DNA of 64,000 nt from UBA4582 sp964228885 (GTDB taxonomy: Bacteria; Pseudomonadota; Gammaproteobacteria; Pseudomonadales; Azotimanducaceae), in assembly GCA_964228885.1 (NCBI GenBank), contig CAXRCG010000048.1, positions 12,781 through 76,780 of the forward strand, in the 5' to 3' direction. Each line of letters starts with the position of its first letter. Position 1 is the stretch's first letter. Positions 37,121 through 45,474 of the stretch are shown piece after piece. The notes below the pieces were generated by a model. The model was not told the origin of the DNA and searched no databases. It saw nothing but the letters and a program-made list of their open reading frames with translations. The translations under genes were made by a program, and so were the position numbers.

Positions 37121-37888
37121 TTATCCGCCTAGTATCAGATTAAGTCGACGAAAGGCCAAAAACCAAAGGTTCTCAACCTGTGCGAACCAGAGAGGCATCG
37201 TTAGCAGCAGCATACCTAGCCCTGCAGGAATCAAAGCAGGAAAACCGACAGCAAACACATTGAGGCTCGGCGCAGCTCTCGAGATAATGCCAAGAGATGA
37301 ATTAATTAGCAGCAAGCCAAAAATTATTGGAAAAGCGATGGACACTGCGCCTAGGAAAATTTGCGAGGTCCAAACAACAAAATTTTGGATCATTAAATCA
37401 CCGAACACACCAGAGGCTATCGGGACAAGTTCAAAGCTCTGTTGGAGCACAGAAATTAAAATAAGATGCCCGCCAAAGCTCATAAACAGCAGAAAGCCGA
37501 CAACGATAAAGAACTGAGACAAGGTAGGCACATTACCCACATTCGGGTCGATCATATTGGCCATACTTAACCCCATCCCACCCGCAATAATTTGGCCACT
37601 CACTATTAATCCGGCAAGGACAATTTGTAGCGTAATACCCATTAAACCGCCGACAAGGATCTCGTGGGTGATGCCTAATACTGCTCCAAAGCTAAACGGG
37701 TCAATTTCCGGGATTTCGATTAACGGGTAGATCATCCACGTCAATACTAGGCTTAACAGCAACGTGACCCTGAGGTTTATCGCTGCCTGTGAAAAGAACG
37801 GCACTGTCATTATAAAAGCGGACACTCTAATCATTGGCCACAGAAACGTTTCCAGTAAATTTATGACATGAGGTGCTAGGATTTCCAT
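37121..37888 (-). CDS. fliR: Flagellar export gate protein FliR
   Basis: 255 residues, usual FliR length, six hydrophobic segments. Forms the export channel with FliP and FliQ. Characteristic N-terminal part (WPMIRVSAFIMTVPFFSQAAINLRVTLLLSL) and ALVLGVMHE-like AVLGITHEILVGGLMGITLQ. Located between fliQ and flhB, 5 bases after fliQ. Confidence 0.95.
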   Translation of the reverse strand: MEILAPHVINLLETFLWPMIRVSAFIMTVPFFSQAAINLRVTLLLSLVLTWMIYPLIEIPEIDPFSFGAVLGITHEILVGGLMGITLQIVLAGLIVSGQIIAGGMGLSMANMIDPNVGNVPTLSQFFIVVGFLLFMSFGGHLILISVLQQSFELVPIASGVFGDLMIQNFVVWTSQIFLGAVSIAFPIIFGLLLINSSLGIISRAAPSLNVFAVGFPALIPAGLGMLLLTMPLWFAQVENLWFLAFRRLNLILGG

Positions 37889-37893
37889 GGCCG

Positions 37894-38163
37894 CTAGTAT
37901 TCCATGGTTCTTATACGTTCAAAGACTGTGTCGAAATAGTCCATCATCACAGCCAACTGCCACTCACCAAAAATTATGAGCGCCAACAACATCACCCCCA
38001 GCTTGGGAATAAAACTCAAAGTCATCTCTTGAATCGAGGTCGCGGCTTGCAAAATACCAACAATTAAACCCGTACCCAGCGCAGCGCCAAGGATTGGTGC
38101 TGCCACCATCACCGTCACAAACAATGCTTCTACGGCAAGATCCATGACTATTCCAGGTTCCAT
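37894..38163 (-). CDS. fliQ: Flagellar export gate protein FliQ
   Basis: 89 residues from the ATG at 38163 (MEPGIVMDLAVEALFVTVM), the canonical FliQ length. The upstream part of the open frame lies within fliP and is not FliQ-like. Two transmembrane helices with the family motif GLIVGILQAATSIQEMTLSFIPK. It begins 5 bases after the fliP stop. Confidence 0.95.
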   Translation of the reverse strand: MEPGIVMDLAVEALFVTVMVAAPILGAALGTGLIVGILQAATSIQEMTLSFIPKLGVMLLALIIFGEWQLAVMMDYFDTVFERIRTMEY

Positions 38164-38168
38164 ATCAT

Positions 38169-38960
38169 CTATCCCACTGCAAAAGTTGAAATCAAAGAAC
38201 CCGTAATAAGACCCCACCCATCAACTAAAACGAAAAGTAATAGCTTAAAGGGTAGTGAAATCATCATCGGAGAGAGCATCATCATACCCATAGACATCAA
38301 GACACTGGCGACCACAAGGTCAATGATGATGAAGGGAATGTAGATTAAAAAACCAATGGTAAACGCGGTTTTTAATTCAGATGTTAGAAAGGCTGGCATG
38401 AGCGTGGATAGGGGAATTTGGCTAACGTCTTCCACGGGTTCGTCATCTGCCATTTCCATAAACATGAGTAAGTCTTTCTCCCTTACCTGCGCCAGCATGA
38501 AACCCCGCATGGGTGGTAATGCTAGCTCTAAGCCTTCTTGAAATGTCACTTCGTTAGCTTGCACCGGGAGATAAGCACCTTCGTAAACCTGATCAAAGAC
38601 CGGCTTCATGATAAATATTGATAAGAAAACAGCGATACCAATAAGCACTTGGTTGGGTGGCGTTTGACCGGTGCCTAATGCCTGCCTGACCAACGACAAA
38701 ACAATGATGATTCTCGTAAACGATGTCATCAAAACAACAATCGAAGGCAGTATGGTAAGAATCGACATCAGCACAAGGATCTGGAGCGACAACCCATACT
38801 CAGATCCAGCGTCATTTGCCGTAATTAACGTCAGAGCAGGCCCAAGCTCCGAGGCACTCGCAGATTCTCCAAGGGCACATAACATCAAAGTAAAAAATAC
38901 TTTGACCAGCTTCGTGACAGCAGGTTGGACCTCTCTGATTTTTGAAAACAACAAACTCAT
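38169..38960 (-). CDS. fliP: Flagellar export gate protein FliP
   Basis: 263 residues with a signal-like N-terminus (cleavage near ASA-SE). Core signatures: SILTILPSIVVLMTSFTRIIIVLSLVRQALGTGQTPPNQVLIGIAVFLS and the C-terminal IPFIIIDLVVASVLMSMGMMMLSPMMISLPFKLLLFVLVDGW. It forms the pentameric core of the export gate. It normally sits directly behind fliO; here fliO is about 6 kb upstream, split off by a flagellin/lytic-enzyme island. It therefore needs its own promoter in the 38961-39180 gap. Confidence 0.96.
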   Translation of the reverse strand: MSLLFSKIREVQPAVTKLVKVFFTLMLCALGESASASELGPALTLITANDAGSEYGLSLQILVLMSILTILPSIVVLMTSFTRIIIVLSLVRQALGTGQTPPNQVLIGIAVFLSIFIMKPVFDQVYEGAYLPVQANEVTFQEGLELALPPMRGFMLAQVREKDLLMFMEMADDEPVEDVSQIPLSTLMPAFLTSELKTAFTIGFLIYIPFIIIDLVVASVLMSMGMMMLSPMMISLPFKLLLFVLVDGWGLITGSLISTFAVG

Positions 38961-39180
38961 GCGCGATTAATCCAAAAATTAATATCATCACCTTGAACAT
39001 GGACTACCATGCAATTAAGGGGCCAACATTAATTTGTATATTAATCAATGGGTTACAGTCTTAGATTTATTTAACCAAACAATATGTCAAAAACCTGACA
39101 CTTTTCGATGCAAGCTTCCATCTGGCCGCTAGAATTTGTTAGGGTGAGCCTGAACAGAAAACGAGAGCTCAAACGCAAGT

Positions 39181-39891
39181 ATGCAAATGCGAATCGGATT
39201 TCTTCTTCTCGTTTGCCTTTGTGCCAACGCCGAGGAGCAACAAGAAATAGCGTACCCCTATAAGACTTGCTTCGAGAGTGCAGGGAAGCAGTACAAAATC
39301 AGTCCTGGTTTCTTGGCATCTGTCGCTAGCGTAGAGAGCAGCTTGAACCCTAGCGCCGTCTCAAGCTCAAATGCGATAGGTTTAATGCAAATCAAGTGGC
39401 CTTTAACGGCGGCGGAATTAGGCATTAGTAGCCGAGATCAACTGTTTGATCCCTGCTTGAACATCCATGCTGGGGCAAAATACCTCAACCAGCTGGAGGC
39501 TCGCTTCGAAAGTCGCATGCTCGCACTCGCGGCATACCACATTGGGCCCACCAGAGTGTCAGCTATTGAGGCCATTCCAAAGCCAACGCTTAGCTACATT
39601 GAAAAAATCTATCGGGAAGAAGCGCTGCTGGCCCATTCATCCTCACTGGCAGATCTTGGGTCCTGCCAAATAGCCGGGCTTATCAATCTGACGGTAAAAA
39701 CCCATCACCCAAAACAGCGCCAGATCGAAGTAATTGAGTGGCTGACTAACACGCATCAGTTCTGCTCAATTGCGAAACTCACAGGTTTTAAAAACCGGTT
39801 ACCCGAGCTTATGGGTACCGCAGATGCCGACGGGAAAGTCGATCGACTCCTCGATCGTATATTGGCGTTGAAAGTGAACCTTCAGAGATAA
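39181..39891 (+). CDS. Lytic transglycosylase, SLT domain (IagB/VirB1-like)
   Basis: 236 residues with a signal peptide (MQMRIGFLLLVCLCANA-EE), so periplasmic. The goose-lysozyme-like SLT domain spans ~28-140: catalytic Glu52 in ASVESSLNP, SNAIGLMQIK (64-72) and the AGAKYLNQL / ALAAYHIGP motifs. It cuts glycan strands to make gaps in peptidoglycan. Standing divergent from fliP and convergent with a flagellin, it may make the hole for the flagellar rod. That role is normally done by FlgJ or a dedicated transglycosylase, and is inference here. The C-terminal ~95 residues, including DADGKVDRLLDRILALKV, are outside the SLT domain and recur as a scar at 41843-41932. Confidence 0.88.
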   Translation: MQMRIGFLLLVCLCANAEEQQEIAYPYKTCFESAGKQYKISPGFLASVASVESSLNPSAVSSSNAIGLMQIKWPLTAAELGISSRDQLFDPCLNIHAGAKYLNQLEARFESRMLALAAYHIGPTRVSAIEAIPKPTLSYIEKIYREEALLAHSSSLADLGSCQIAGLINLTVKTHHPKQRQIEVIEWLTNTHQFCSIAKLTGFKNRLPELMGTADADGKVDRLLDRILALKVNLQR

Positions 39892-39940
39892 GTTAGCCTT
39901 CACAAAAAATAAAGCCGGAGGATCAATAGCGTAAATCTAT

Positions 39941-41794
39941 TTACTGAAGGAGTTGAATGACCAACTGTGCACGAGCATTGGCCTGCGATAACATCGCTGT
40001 GCCTGCTTGTTGTAATACCTGCGCTTTCGCTAGGTTAGCCGACTCTACCGAGTAGTCTGCGTCGTTAATTCTAGACCGAGCGTCAGCGGTATTTTCAGCA
40101 ACGTTCATCAGGTTTGATACCGTGTAAGACAATCGATTCTCTATCGCACCGAGATCCGCACGCATTGAGGAGATTTTCTCAATTGCACCATCCAATACGA
40201 AGATGGCGTTGGAAGCACTTGCCTGGTTTCTCAAGTCCACATTTGAAACCGTTGCTAGCGTCGCTGCGCCGGTCGTAAAGTAGTTATCGTTTGCCGCTGC
40301 TTCAGCACCTGACTGCGTCACCGAAAACAACTTATTGGAAGACAAACTAATGGTGCCCTGGACTGTCGCTGAATCGCCAGTCGTCGTATCGCCTTCAAAC
40401 GACGTTGTCCCTGCCGGCAACAATCTTACATCGTGCGTCCCCAACAGACCCAGGGTGTCGCTGGTGCTCTCCAGTACGCTCGTAGTAAGGCTTGAATTTC
40501 CAAAAATCTGAAAGTCTCCTAATGCAGCTGTACCAGTAAACGTAATCTTATTAATATTACTCACCGCAGCGGTTAGGTGATAATCTCCGCCATCCCCCCA
40601 TTTTCCGCTCAAATTGTCGAGCGCGGTGTTCAGCCTACTAACTTGAGTCGCCGGAGTTGAACTCGTTAACCAAGAAAATGACTTCGTCTCACCGGTGTGT
40701 TGATTTCGGATATAACCTGTCCACGTAGCACCATTTCCAATCGCATCAGGATACTGTGTTTCCTTTGCACCCGCGACCGCGCCCGAAAGGGCTGCAACAC
40801 TTGTACCGTCATGGCTGACTGCCGCCACACGCTGACCAAGAATAGCTGTCTCATTCTCAACCAAAATATCGCGTCCATCATTTGCGTATAAGCGTACTCT
40901 ATTATCACTGGTCGCCGTCGCCGTGACGCCTGTGCTGCCAGAGATCGCGTTGATCTTATCAACAGCATCGAGCACGTTACTTGAACTAACTACAAACTCA
41001 CCCGTCGTCTTATTGTTAATCTTCAGACTGGCGGTTTGATCCGCATGCCAAGTACTGTAGTAGTGGGCATAGGTCTTTGCTATAGCACTGACGCCGGTCT
41101 CACCGGAGACAGCATTGATGTTTGCTGCGACATTAGCTGCAGAATCCTTCGCGGAGACAGCTATCGTCCTGGATAAGCGATTACCGTTGATAAGAATATC
41201 GTCCGCATCGTCTGTCTGGTTGGCATAAACGCCATTGCCATCACCCTCAAATGCCGCGATTCGATCGCCGGTTACTTTATAAGCACCGAGTTTGTCAGCT
41301 GATACCGAGTCGACAGAGAACTGAATCGTTTCGCCACCTTCGGTACCTGACTGCAGCACTTTATTAGAGAAACTACCGTCTAATAAGGTGGTCTGGTTAA
41401 ATCGCGTGTTGGCTGATACGCGAGTAATCTCTGCAATTAACAGGTTGACCTCTTCCTGCAGGAATGCGCGATCAGTATTTGTGTTGGTATCGTTAGCTGA
41501 TTGTACCGCGAGCTCCCTGACACGCTGAAGCATATCCACCACTTCAACCAAAGCGCCTTCAATCGACTGTGTTAACGAAATACCATCGTTAGCATTTTTT
41601 ACGGCCATATTCAGGCCATTGATTTGAGCACGCATTCGTTGGACGATCGCCAGGCCGGCTGCATCATCAGCAGCGCGATTAATACGACTACCGGAAGACA
41701 ATCGCGCCATCGCTTTATCAAGCATATCACCTGACTCAGCCAACCCGCTTTGCGCTGCTAATGAACTTAGGCTTGTGTTTACGATTAAGGACAT
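39941..41794 (-). CDS. Large flagellin (617 residues), distal copy
   Basis: Filament subunit exported by the flagellar type III system. The D0/D1 ends are well conserved: N-terminal MSLIVNTSLSSLAAQ, DKAMARLSSGSRINRAADDAAGLAI, and C-terminal RLSYTVSNLMNVAENTADARSRI and QVLQQAGTAMLSQANARAQLVIQLLQ. Between them lies a ~350-residue surface-exposed D2/D3 region containing two related segments (SAANVAANINAVSGETGVSA and NVLDAVDKINAISGSTGV) of the flagellin-IN type. A ribosome binding site GGAGGA precedes the start. It is a tandem paralogue of the next flagellin upstream, from which it differs at scattered positions mostly in the variable region. Confidence 0.95.
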   Translation of the reverse strand: MSLIVNTSLSSLAAQSGLAESGDMLDKAMARLSSGSRINRAADDAAGLAIVQRMRAQINGLNMAVKNANDGISLTQSIEGALVEVVDMLQRVRELAVQSANDTNTNTDRAFLQEEVNLLIAEITRVSANTRFNQTTLLDGSFSNKVLQSGTEGGETIQFSVDSVSADKLGAYKVTGDRIAAFEGDGNGVYANQTDDADDILINGNRLSRTIAVSAKDSAANVAANINAVSGETGVSAIAKTYAHYYSTWHADQTASLKINNKTTGEFVVSSSNVLDAVDKINAISGSTGVTATATSDNRVRLYANDGRDILVENETAILGQRVAAVSHDGTSVAALSGAVAGAKETQYPDAIGNGATWTGYIRNQHTGETKSFSWLTSSTPATQVSRLNTALDNLSGKWGDGGDYHLTAAVSNINKITFTGTAALGDFQIFGNSSLTTSVLESTSDTLGLLGTHDVRLLPAGTTSFEGDTTTGDSATVQGTISLSSNKLFSVTQSGAEAAANDNYFTTGAATLATVSNVDLRNQASASNAIFVLDGAIEKISSMRADLGAIENRLSYTVSNLMNVAENTADARSRINDADYSVESANLAKAQVLQQAGTAMLSQANARAQLVIQLLQ

Positions 41795-41842
41795 GATGTG
41801 TCCTCCACCTATCTAAGTTATTGCCTCAAGACAATGTAGTAT

Positions 41843-41932
41843 AAAAACTTTTCACCTACCCTGACCGATACACCAGATACAGATGGGAAAGTAGACCAAA
41901 TGCTAGATCGCATCCTTGCTTTGAAAATAAGC
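41843..41932 (+). pseudogene. Scar of a second lytic transglycosylase gene (last ~30 codons)
   Basis: Read on the plus strand this stretch encodes TDTPDTDGKVDQMLDRILAL followed by KIS. This aligns without gaps to TADADGKVDRLLDRILAL at the C-terminus of the transglycosylase at 39181-39891. Most nucleotide differences are in third codon positions, so the ancestor was a coding gene under selection. No start codon or SLT domain remains. It marks the boundary of a tandem duplication of transglycosylase plus flagellin. Confidence 0.85.
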
Positions 41933-41950
41933 CATTCCTCTTTAAAAAAG

Positions 41951-41985
41951 AAAAAGCCGGAGGAGTCACCTCCCCCGGCCTTTTT
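41951..41985 (-). terminator. Rho-independent terminator of the proximal large flagellin
   Basis: A-tract, a GC-rich stem (GCCGGAGG paired with CCTCC..CCGGC with a two-base bulge) and a T-tract make a strong hairpin, usable in both directions. It lies 34 bases after the stop codon of the flagellin at 42019-43872. The equivalent site after the other large flagellin keeps only the left arm (about 39910-39921). Confidence 0.85.
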
Positions 41986-42018
41986 CCAAACCTTCATTAT
42001 CAATAGAGTGAATCTATT

Positions 42019-43872
42019 TTACTGAAGGAGCTGGAGGACCAACTGTGCACGAGCATTAGCTTGCGATAACATCGCGGTGCCCGCTTGTTGTAGTACCTGT
42101 GCTTTTGCTAGGTTAGCCGATTCAACTGAATAGTCTGCATCGTTAATCCTAGACCGAGCGTCGGCGGTATTTTCAGCAACATTCATCAGGTTTGATACGG
42201 TATAAGACAATCGATTCTCAATCGCACCTAAATCAGCTCGCATTGAGGAGATTTTCTCAATCGCACCGTCCAATACCGAGATGGCGTTGGAAGCACCTGC
42301 CTGATTTCTCAGATCTACATTAGAGACCGTTGAAAGCGTCGCTGCACCGGTCGTAAAGTAGTTATCGTTTGTTGCTGCTTCGGTGCCTGATTGCGTCACC
42401 GAAAATAACTTGCTGGAAGACAAACTAATGGTGCCCTGGATTGTTGCCGAGTCGCCAGTACTTGTATCGCCCTCAAACGAGGTTGTGCCTGCGGCCAACA
42501 ATCTTACATCGTGCGTGCCCAACTTACCCAGCGTGTCACTTGTGGTTTCTAGTGCAGAAGTGCTCATAGCAGAGTCTTCAAACACTTGGAAATCTCCTAG
42601 TGCCGTGGTACCAGTGAGCGTAATCTTATTAGTATTACTCACCGCGGCAGTTAAGTGATAATCTCCACCAGCTGCCCATTTTCCGCTCAAATTGCCGAGA
42701 GCGGTATTCAAGTTACTAACCGTGGTGGCCTGCGTTGCATTATCAACAAAAGAGACTGACGTTGACTCACCAGTATGTTGATTTCGGATATACCACGTTA
42801 TCGTAGACCCGTCTCCAGCAGCGTCATTATCAGCCGTTTCCTTAACACCTGCGACAGCGCCTGAAAGGGCCGCAACGCTAGTGCCGTCATGGCTGACTGC
42901 AGCCACACGCTGACCAAGAATAGACGTCTCATTCTCAACCAGAATGTCGCGTCCGTCACTTGCATACAAGAGTACTTTGTTATCGCTGGTAGCAGATGCC
43001 GTCACGCCAGTGCTGCCAGAGATCGAGTTGATCTTATCTATCGCATCAAGCACGTTAGTAGAACTGACAACAAACTGGCCCGTCGTCTTATTGTTTATCT
43101 TCAGACTGGCTGTTTGGTCCGCATTCCAAGTGCTGTAGTAGTGAGCATAACTCTTTGCTACCGCACTCACGCCCGTTTCGCCAGAGACCGCGTTGATATT
43201 TGTTGCGACATTAGCTGCAGAATCCTTCGCGGCAACAGCGATCGTCTTGGATAAGCTATTACCGTTGATTATGATATCGTCCGCATCATCGGTCTGGTTG
43301 AGAAAAACGCCATTACCGTCACCTTCAGTGGCCGCAATTCGATCTCCAGTAATTTTATATGCACCAAGCTTATCGCTTGATACCGAATCCACAGAGAACT
43401 GAATCGTTTCGCCACCTTCAGTACCTACCTGCAGTGTCTTATTGCTGAAAGAACCGTCTAACACTGTGGTCTGGTTAAATCGCGTGTTGGCTGATACGCG
43501 AGTGATCTCTGCAATCAGGAGGTTAACCTCTTCCTGCAGGAAGGCGCGGTCAGTATTTGTGTTGGTATCGTTAGCTGATTGTACCGCTAGCTCTCTCACA
43601 CGTTGAAGCATATCGACCACTTCAACCAAAGCGCCTTCAATCGACTGTGTTAACGAAATACCATCGTTAGCATTTTTTACGGCCATGTTCAGGCCATTGA
43701 TTTGAGCACTCATTCGCTGAACGATGGCCAAACCGGCCGCATCGTCAGAAGCGCTATTAATACGACTGCCGGAAGACAATCGCGCCATGGCTTTATCAAG
43801 CATATCACCTGACTCAGCTAACCCTCTTTGAGCTGTTAATGAACTCACGTTTGTGTTTACTACTAGAGACAT
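42019..43872 (-). CDS. Large flagellin (617 residues), proximal copy
   Basis: The same length and architecture as its tandem neighbour: conserved D0/D1 at both ends (MSLVVNTNVSSLTAQRGLAESG; QVLQQAGTAMLSQANARAQLVLQLLQ) and a ~350-residue D2/D3 insert with flagellin-IN-type repeats. The upstream sequence around the ribosome binding site (GGTGGAGGACACATC) is identical to that of the other copy, showing that the duplication covered the leader. It keeps an intact terminator. A weak sigma-28 promoter candidate lies about 95-120 bases upstream. Confidence 0.95.
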   Translation of the reverse strand: MSLVVNTNVSSLTAQRGLAESGDMLDKAMARLSSGSRINSASDDAAGLAIVQRMSAQINGLNMAVKNANDGISLTQSIEGALVEVVDMLQRVRELAVQSANDTNTNTDRAFLQEEVNLLIAEITRVSANTRFNQTTVLDGSFSNKTLQVGTEGGETIQFSVDSVSSDKLGAYKITGDRIAATEGDGNGVFLNQTDDADDIIINGNSLSKTIAVAAKDSAANVATNINAVSGETGVSAVAKSYAHYYSTWNADQTASLKINNKTTGQFVVSSTNVLDAIDKINSISGSTGVTASATSDNKVLLYASDGRDILVENETSILGQRVAAVSHDGTSVAALSGAVAGVKETADNDAAGDGSTITWYIRNQHTGESTSVSFVDNATQATTVSNLNTALGNLSGKWAAGGDYHLTAAVSNTNKITLTGTTALGDFQVFEDSAMSTSALETTSDTLGKLGTHDVRLLAAGTTSFEGDTSTGDSATIQGTISLSSSKLFSVTQSGTEAATNDNYFTTGAATLSTVSNVDLRNQAGASNAISVLDGAIEKISSMRADLGAIENRLSYTVSNLMNVAENTADARSRINDADYSVESANLAKAQVLQQAGTAMLSQANARAQLVLQLLQ

Positions 43873-43964
43873 GATGTGTCCTCCACCTATCTAAGTTTTT
43901 GCATTAAGGCGACCAAGCAGGTCCTCCCCTTGGTTCGCTTGGCCGCCCTATAGCGACATAGATA

Positions 43965-43991
43965 CAGTCGGGGTGGCCACAACCTTCTTTA
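43965..43991 (-). promoter_or_regulatory. Weak sigma-28 (FliA) promoter candidate for the large flagellins
   Basis: On the minus strand TAAAGAAG (43991-43984), 11 bases, then CCCGACTG (43972-43965). The -35 half matches the sigma-28 consensus TAAAG well; the -10 half keeps only CCGA of GCCGATAA. Spacing is exact. The call rests on position and spacing. Confidence 0.4.
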
Positions 43992-44020
43992 GAAAACTTT
44001 GGATAAAAGAGGATTTTTTT

Positions 44021-44254
44021 GTGAACCCGGCTATTGAAGACCGGTTTAGGAAAAAAGCACAGACATTAGGGAAACTGCTTGCCGACACTTCCCATGATAT
44101 TGCCGGTTTGTTCCCTGTGATCTTGCCTAGCCTTCAATTAGAAAATCGCCCGTCGCAAAACAAGGGCAGCCAACGTCCGAATTACTTGCCGCTTTTTTCA
44201 AAAAGCGGCAATGTGGCGCCAACTGCTCAGGAGAAAAAACAGGTGTATGCGTAA
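44021..44254 (+). CDS. Small hypothetical protein
   Basis: 77 residues from a GTG at 44021 with AAAGAGGA seven bases upstream; the frame extends back to a GTG at 43973 without a binding site. The sequence is basic and hydrophilic (RFRKKAQTLGKLLADTSHDIAGLFPVILPSLQL) with no signal or membrane segment. I do not recognise it. It is divergent from the proximal large flagellin and convergent with the coiled-coil gene. It could be spurious. Confidence 0.4.
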   Translation: MNPAIEDRFRKKAQTLGKLLADTSHDIAGLFPVILPSLQLENRPSQNKGSQRPNYLPLFSKSGNVAPTAQEKKQVYA

Positions 44255-44349
44255 TAAATATTAGAAAGGCAGGAGAAAAATATTTTATTGCACGTTCGAG
44301 TCGAGAAAACTTACGGCAGATAAAGGTATTACTAGGAGATGTACTTGAG

Positions 44350-45078
44350 CTAATCGGTTTCCTGGATCAAATCAAAGCAAAATTCTTGCTGCGCCTCAAC
44401 GTGGTCCCACATCTGCGTGATCGTTTCTTTCTGCGACTCTACACGCTCACGTAAACCCAACAAGGCTTCTTTATTACGAGTAGCTGAGTCATAAACTTCT
44501 TCCAGACGCTCTAGGTTTTCTTGCGCTTTTTCGAAAACCGCTTCGTGCTTGGCGAGGTTTACTGCCGCTAATTCGCCGACGTTTTCTATTTGATTAAGCG
44601 TCTCTACATAGTCTTGTTGTGCGCAATGATCACCTTCAGCAAGTGAATCATGATTGTATTCGAGCAGTTTATCATTGGTTTCCAAGATTTCACCAATCAT
44701 GCCAACCAACTGCGAGTTAATGTTGGAGAGTTTCTTGTTAATATCTAGCACAGCCTTATTCAAGCTTGATCTTTTATCGAGATAATCTAATTCTGCCTGA
44801 TCTACGACGCCTCTGGCCAACTCCTCTGAACAACCTGCCTGAGTACTTTGGTGCTGTAGAATCACCTTCTTATTTCGCACAATCGCTTGGCAGGCATCGT
44901 TTAATAATTGCCTGCTTTCATTGAAAGCCGCGTTAGCCAACTCCATGCCAACATGGGTATTTTCAGCAATTCTAATTCTGTTGGTATAGGCGCGTAGTTT
45001 GTTGGCATCAACTAGGGCTTCTAGTTCGTAATAAATATAGGCAACCTGTTTGGTGATCTTTGCGGGGGGCTTATTCAT
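44350..45078 (-). CDS. Cytoplasmic coiled-coil protein after fliO, unknown function
   Basis: 242 residues, no signal peptide or transmembrane helix. Almost entirely helical with several heptad stretches (SSLNKAVLDINKKLSNINSQLVGMIGEILETNDKLLEYN; KHEAVFEKAQENLERLEEVYDSATRNKEALLGLRERVESQKETITQMWD). It lies 39 bases after fliO in the same direction, where fliP would be expected. A flagellar chaperone or flagellin-related accessory role is possible from position alone; no family recognised. Confidence 0.72.
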   Translation of the reverse strand: MNKPPAKITKQVAYIYYELEALVDANKLRAYTNRIRIAENTHVGMELANAAFNESRQLLNDACQAIVRNKKVILQHQSTQAGCSEELARGVVDQAELDYLDKRSSLNKAVLDINKKLSNINSQLVGMIGEILETNDKLLEYNHDSLAEGDHCAQQDYVETLNQIENVGELAAVNLAKHEAVFEKAQENLERLEEVYDSATRNKEALLGLRERVESQKETITQMWDHVEAQQEFCFDLIQETD

Positions 45079-45117
45079 ATCCGATCCTGGATGACTATTT
45101 TGATTCCTCCTAGAACG

Positions 45118-45471
45118 TTAGCATAGTTTATTTGACTCTACATTAAGAATGTCGTCGAATTGATCGCCTGAGGACAACTCGTGATCGAGATCATCTGCAT
45201 TGTTACCCTGAGCGCTGGCATATAGCGCCGTTAAGCCCGCTGGAGAAACCCCGACAAGAATTTCTCGTTTCCCGTATTCAACCAGCAATATGGAATGCTT
45301 TGAATCAACAGCTAATTTTTGACGAACTCTAAGGGAATCGCCTGTACCATGATCCATTTTGGTCATCCGGAACCTCATCGCCCACACGGCCGCAACGATC
45401 ATGCCTGCGACGAATATCAAAGCAATGACTACTCGAACAATATAACTCGAATCGATTCCTTCTGGCATCAC
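45118..45471 (-). CDS. fliO: Flagellar protein FliO
   Basis: 117 residues. One transmembrane helix at ~10-32 (YIVRVVIALIFVAGMIVAAVWAM) followed by a cytoplasmic domain with the FliO pattern RVRQKLAVDSKHSILLVEYGKREILVGVSPAGLTAL. FliO assists assembly of the FliP ring. Start is 3 bases after fliN. The usual partner fliP is displaced downstream. Confidence 0.9.
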   Translation of the reverse strand: MMPEGIDSSYIVRVVIALIFVAGMIVAAVWAMRFRMTKMDHGTGDSLRVRQKLAVDSKHSILLVEYGKREILVGVSPAGLTALYASAQGNNADDLDHELSSGDQFDDILNVESNKLC

Positions 45472-45474
45472 AAT

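Noticed and set aside
35968..38960. Virulence-type injectisome for the fliPQR-flhB block
   Set aside because: The surrounding fliE-O, fliD and flagellin genes make it clearly flagellar.
41818..42003. 61-codon minus-strand frame between the large flagellins
   Set aside because: It runs through the transglycosylase scar in antisense and through the terminator; not a gene.
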